Source: Pseudomonadota bacterium (GTDB taxonomy: Bacteria > Pseudomonadota > Gammaproteobacteria > Steroidobacterales > Steroidobacteraceae). Taken from it: a stretch of DNA of 10,452 nucleotides. Shown piece by piece: positions 8,209 through 10,452 of this stretch (position 1 is the stretch's first letter; the number at the start of each line of letters is the position of its first letter). A program made the translations under genes and the position numbers. The stretch spans positions 1 through 10,452 of the forward strand of contig JAJXYU010000292.1 of NCBI GenBank assembly GCA_021780395.1, in the 5' to 3' direction. The notes under the pieces were generated by a model. That model did not search any database. It saw only the letters and a list, made by a program, of their open reading frames with translations, and had not been told where the DNA came from.

Positions 8209-10452
8209 TTAGCGAACTGGCGCCGGGGTCGCAATCGAGGCGGTGGCGCGCCAGCGCCGCAGGCTGAGCGCGTTCGAGACCACGGTGACCGAGGACAGCG
8301 CCATCGCTGCGCCGGCGACCATCGGGTTCAGCCACCCGAACGCGGCCGCCGGCATTCCGACCACGTTGTAGAAGAACGCCCAGAACAGCCCCTGCACGAT
8401 CTTGCGATACGTCGCCCGGCTCACGTCGATCGCGTCGGCGATCAGCACCGGGTCGCCGCGCATCAACGTCACGCCGGCGGTCTGCATCGCGACGTCCGTG
8501 CCGGTGCCGATCGCGATGCCGACGTCGGCCGCGGCGAGCGCCGGCGCGTCGTTCACGCCGTCGCCGACCATGCCGACGCGGTGGCCCTCGGCCTGCAGGC
8601 GACGCACGTGCTCGGCCTTCTCCGCGGGCACGACGCCGGCGAACACCTGGCGGATGCCGAGCGCCGCGGCGACCGCGGCGACGGTGCGCTCCTGATCGCC
8701 GGAGAGCAGCACGGTCTCGACGCCGATGTCCTGCAGGCGGCGCACCGCGGCGGCGGCGGTCGGCTTGATCGGATCCGCGATCGCGATCGCGCCGGTGCAC
8801 GCCGGCGCCGGATCGAGCGTCGCGACCCACACGACCGTCGCGCCGCCGGTCTCGAGCGCCGCGCCACGGGCCTCGTACGCCTCGACCGAGGCGCCGCACT
8901 CGGCCATCAGACGACGATTGCCGATCGCGATCCGCCGGCCGCCGACCCGCGCGAGCAGCCCGAGGCCGGGGCGGCTGCGGAACTCCTCGAGCGGCGGCAG
9001 CGCAAGACCCTCGGCGCGCGCGAGCACCGCGCGCGCGATCGGATGCTCGCTGCCGGTCTGCGCGGCGGCCGCGAGCGCGAGCAGGTCGCGCTCCGTGCCG
9101 GCGAAGGCCAGGATCCCGGTGACCGCCGGCCGTCCCGCGGTCACGGTGCCGGTCTTGTCGAGGACGATCGTGTCGAGGCGGTGCGCGCGCTCGAGCGCCT
9201 CGACGTCGCGGATCAGGATCCCCGCGCGCGCGGCCGCGCCGGTGCCGACCATCAACGCGGTCGGGGTCGCGAGCCCGAGCGCGCAGGGGCACGCGATCAC
9301 GAGGACCGAGACCGCGGCGATCACCCCGGCCGCGGGATTGCCGGCGACGAGCCACCACGCGAGGAACGTGAGCGTCGCGACACCGAGGACCGCCGGCACG
9401 AAGACCGCCGCGACCCGGTCGACGAGCCGCTGCACCGGCGCCTTCTTCGCCTGCGCGCGGTCGACCAGCGCGATGATCCGCGCGAGCGTCGAGCGCTCGC
9501 CGACCGCCGTGGTCTCGACGCGCAGCAACCCGCCGCCGTTGATCGAACCGCCGGTCACCGCGTCGCCCGGCGACTTCGCGACGGGAAGGCTCTCGCCGGT
9601 CACGAGGCTCTCGTCGACCTCGCTCGCGCCGGCGACCACGCGGCCGTCGACCGGCACGCGTTCCCCCGGACGCACGACGACGACGTCGCCGACCGCGACG
9701 TCGCCCGCCGGCACGTCCACCTCGCCGCCCGGCCGCTCGACGCGCGCACGCTCCGGACGCAAGGACATCAGCGCGCGAATCTGCGAGGTCGTGGACCGTT
9801 TCGCCCGCGCCTCGAGCCACTTGCCCACGCTCACCAGCGCGATCACCACCGCCGCCGAGTCGAAATACAGGTCGGTGCGACGCGGCGAGCCGATCCACAA
9901 CGCGAGGCTGTAGAAATACGCGGTCGACGTGCCGAGCGCGACCAGCAGATCCATGTTGCCGACCCGCGCGCGCAGCGCCTTCCACGCGCCGGCGTAGAAG
10001 CGTGCGCCGAACAGGAACTGGACCGGCGTCGCGAGCGCGAGCTGCGCCACGCCGGGCAGTGGAACACCGAGCATCGGCAGGAGCAGCGGCGCGCTCAAGC
10101 CGACCGCCGCGGCGACGCGCATCCCCTCGGAGCGCAACCGGCGGGCCGCGGCCTCGTCGATCTGCCGGTCGCGCGCGAGATCGCCGGTGATCACCTCGGC
10201 GTCGTATCCGGCCCGACGCAGCGCCTCGATCAGGTCCGCGGTGCGCAGTTCACCGTCGCGCGCCGCGACCAGTGCGCGCTCGGTCGCGAGATTCACCTCC
10301 GCGCTGACGACGCCGGGCACGGCCGCGAGCGCCCGCTCGACCCGCTGCACGCACGCGGCGCAGCTCATCCCGCCGACGCGCAGCTCGCGCCGCTCGAGCA
10401 CTGCCGCGGCGCGCGGATCCTCGCCCGTCGGCGACGCGGCGCGCGTCGGCGA
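8209..10452 (-). CDS. copA: Cu(+)-exporting P1B-type ATPase (CopA-like), 5' end open at the window edge
   Basis: This inner-membrane ATPase pumps Cu(I) out of the cytoplasm. Numbering from the in-frame GTG at 10401 (730 residues), one heavy-metal-associated domain comes first, with GMSCAAC (ligands C14 and C17). Membrane helices follow, then the actuator loop TGES (268-271), the membrane metal site CPC (371-373), and the phosphorylated aspartate D415 in DKTGT. The nucleotide-domain HP is at 453-454 and GDGVND at 613-618. The last helices carry YN (678-679) and M-x-x-S-S (700-704), which together with CPC are the signature of Cu(+)-selective P1B-1 pumps. The frame stays open from 10401 to the window edge (about 17 more codons, including TGEDPRAAA) and no ribosome binding site is well placed for the GTG, so the true start is probably upstream. 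The stop is TAA at 8209-8211. No copper regulator or chaperone gene lies in the window. Confidence 0.94.
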   Translation of the reverse strand, partial: SPTRAASPTGEDPRAAAVLERRELRVGGMSCAACVQRVERALAAVPGVVSAEVNLATERALVAARDGELRTADLIEALRRAGYDAEVITGDLARDRQIDEAAARRLRSEGMRVAAAVGLSAPLLLPMLGVPLPGVAQLALATPVQFLFGARFYAGAWKALRARVGNMDLLVALGTSTAYFYSLALWIGSPRRTDLYFDSAAVVIALVSVGKWLEARAKRSTTSQIRALMSLRPERARVERPGGEVDVPAGDVAVGDVVVVRPGERVPVDGRVVAGASEVDESLVTGESLPVAKSPGDAVTGGSINGGGLLRVETTAVGERSTLARIIALVDRAQAKKAPVQRLVDRVAAVFVPAVLGVATLTFLAWWLVAGNPAAGVIAAVSVLVIACPCALGLATPTALMVGTGAAARAGILIRDVEALERAHRLDTIVLDKTGTVTAGRPAVTGILAFAGTERDLLALAAAAQTGSEHPIARAVLARAEGLALPPLEEFRSRPGLGLLARVGGRRIAIGNRRLMAECGASVEAYEARGAALETGGATVVWVATLDPAPACTGAIAIADPIKPTAAAAVRRLQDIGVETVLLSGDQERTVAAVAAALGIRQVFAGVVPAEKAEHVRRLQAEGHRVGMVGDGVNDAPALAAADVGIAIGTGTDVAMQTAGVTLMRGDPVLIADAIDVSRATYRKIVQGLFWAFFYNVVGMPAAAFGWLNPMVAGAAMALSSVTVVSNALSLRRWRATASIATPAPVR

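Noticed and set aside
5162..8212. A 1016-codon open frame on the plus strand opposite the BNR propeller gene
   Set aside because: It is low-complexity, rich in Arg, Val, Asp and His, and has no recognisable domain. It is the expected stop-free shadow of a GC-rich gene, while the minus strand carries clear Asp-boxes and a signal peptide.
8177..9985. Extension of the propeller reading frame through copA, suggesting a 1663-residue fusion
   Set aside because: The extra part is arginine-rich and out of frame with the conserved CopA motifs. A ribosome binding site, double ATG and signal peptide define the real start at 8176.

Overview
This window comes from a strongly GC-rich bacterial chromosome: nearly every codon ends in G or C. 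The encoded proteins are Gram-negative in type, with a lipobox-bearing outer-membrane efflux factor of the NodT/OprM kind and an EmrB-like inner-membrane pump. PanC carries variants ([26 protein letters not shown]) that I associate with beta- and some gamma-proteobacteria. A beta- or gammaproteobacterium is the best guess; I cannot name a genus. No RNA gene, insertion sequence, CRISPR array or phage gene is visible, and no gap between genes exceeds about 35 bases.

Left half, plus strand (1-4986): five genes packed head to tail. First is the C-terminal part of a DHA2-family (EmrB-like) drug exporter cut by the window edge. Next is a complete NodT/OprM-type outer-membrane lipoprotein, then an MFS_3-type (EntS-like) transporter whose ATG overlaps the preceding stop as ATGA. 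These three look like an efflux operon; the periplasmic adaptor would be expected upstream, outside the window. After 29 bases come panB and panC, 10 bases apart, encoding two enzymes of pantothenate synthesis: PanB makes ketopantoate and PanC joins pantoate to beta-alanine.

Right half, minus strand (4994-10452): a Cu(+)-type P1B ATPase (CopA), open at its 5' end at the window edge, followed after 32 bases by a large secreted protein with eleven Asp-box (BNR) motifs, predicted to form one or two beta-propellers. The small gap suggests co-transcription. The BNR gene ends 7 bases from the end of panC, so the two blocks converge.

Most of the window is ordinary housekeeping and export machinery. 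The points most worth a second look are the copA/BNR pairing, the uneven layout of the BNR propeller, a run of eight C just inside the start of the outer-membrane factor gene, and a possible promoter that would make panB nearly leaderless. I found no convincing evidence of a wholly new system.
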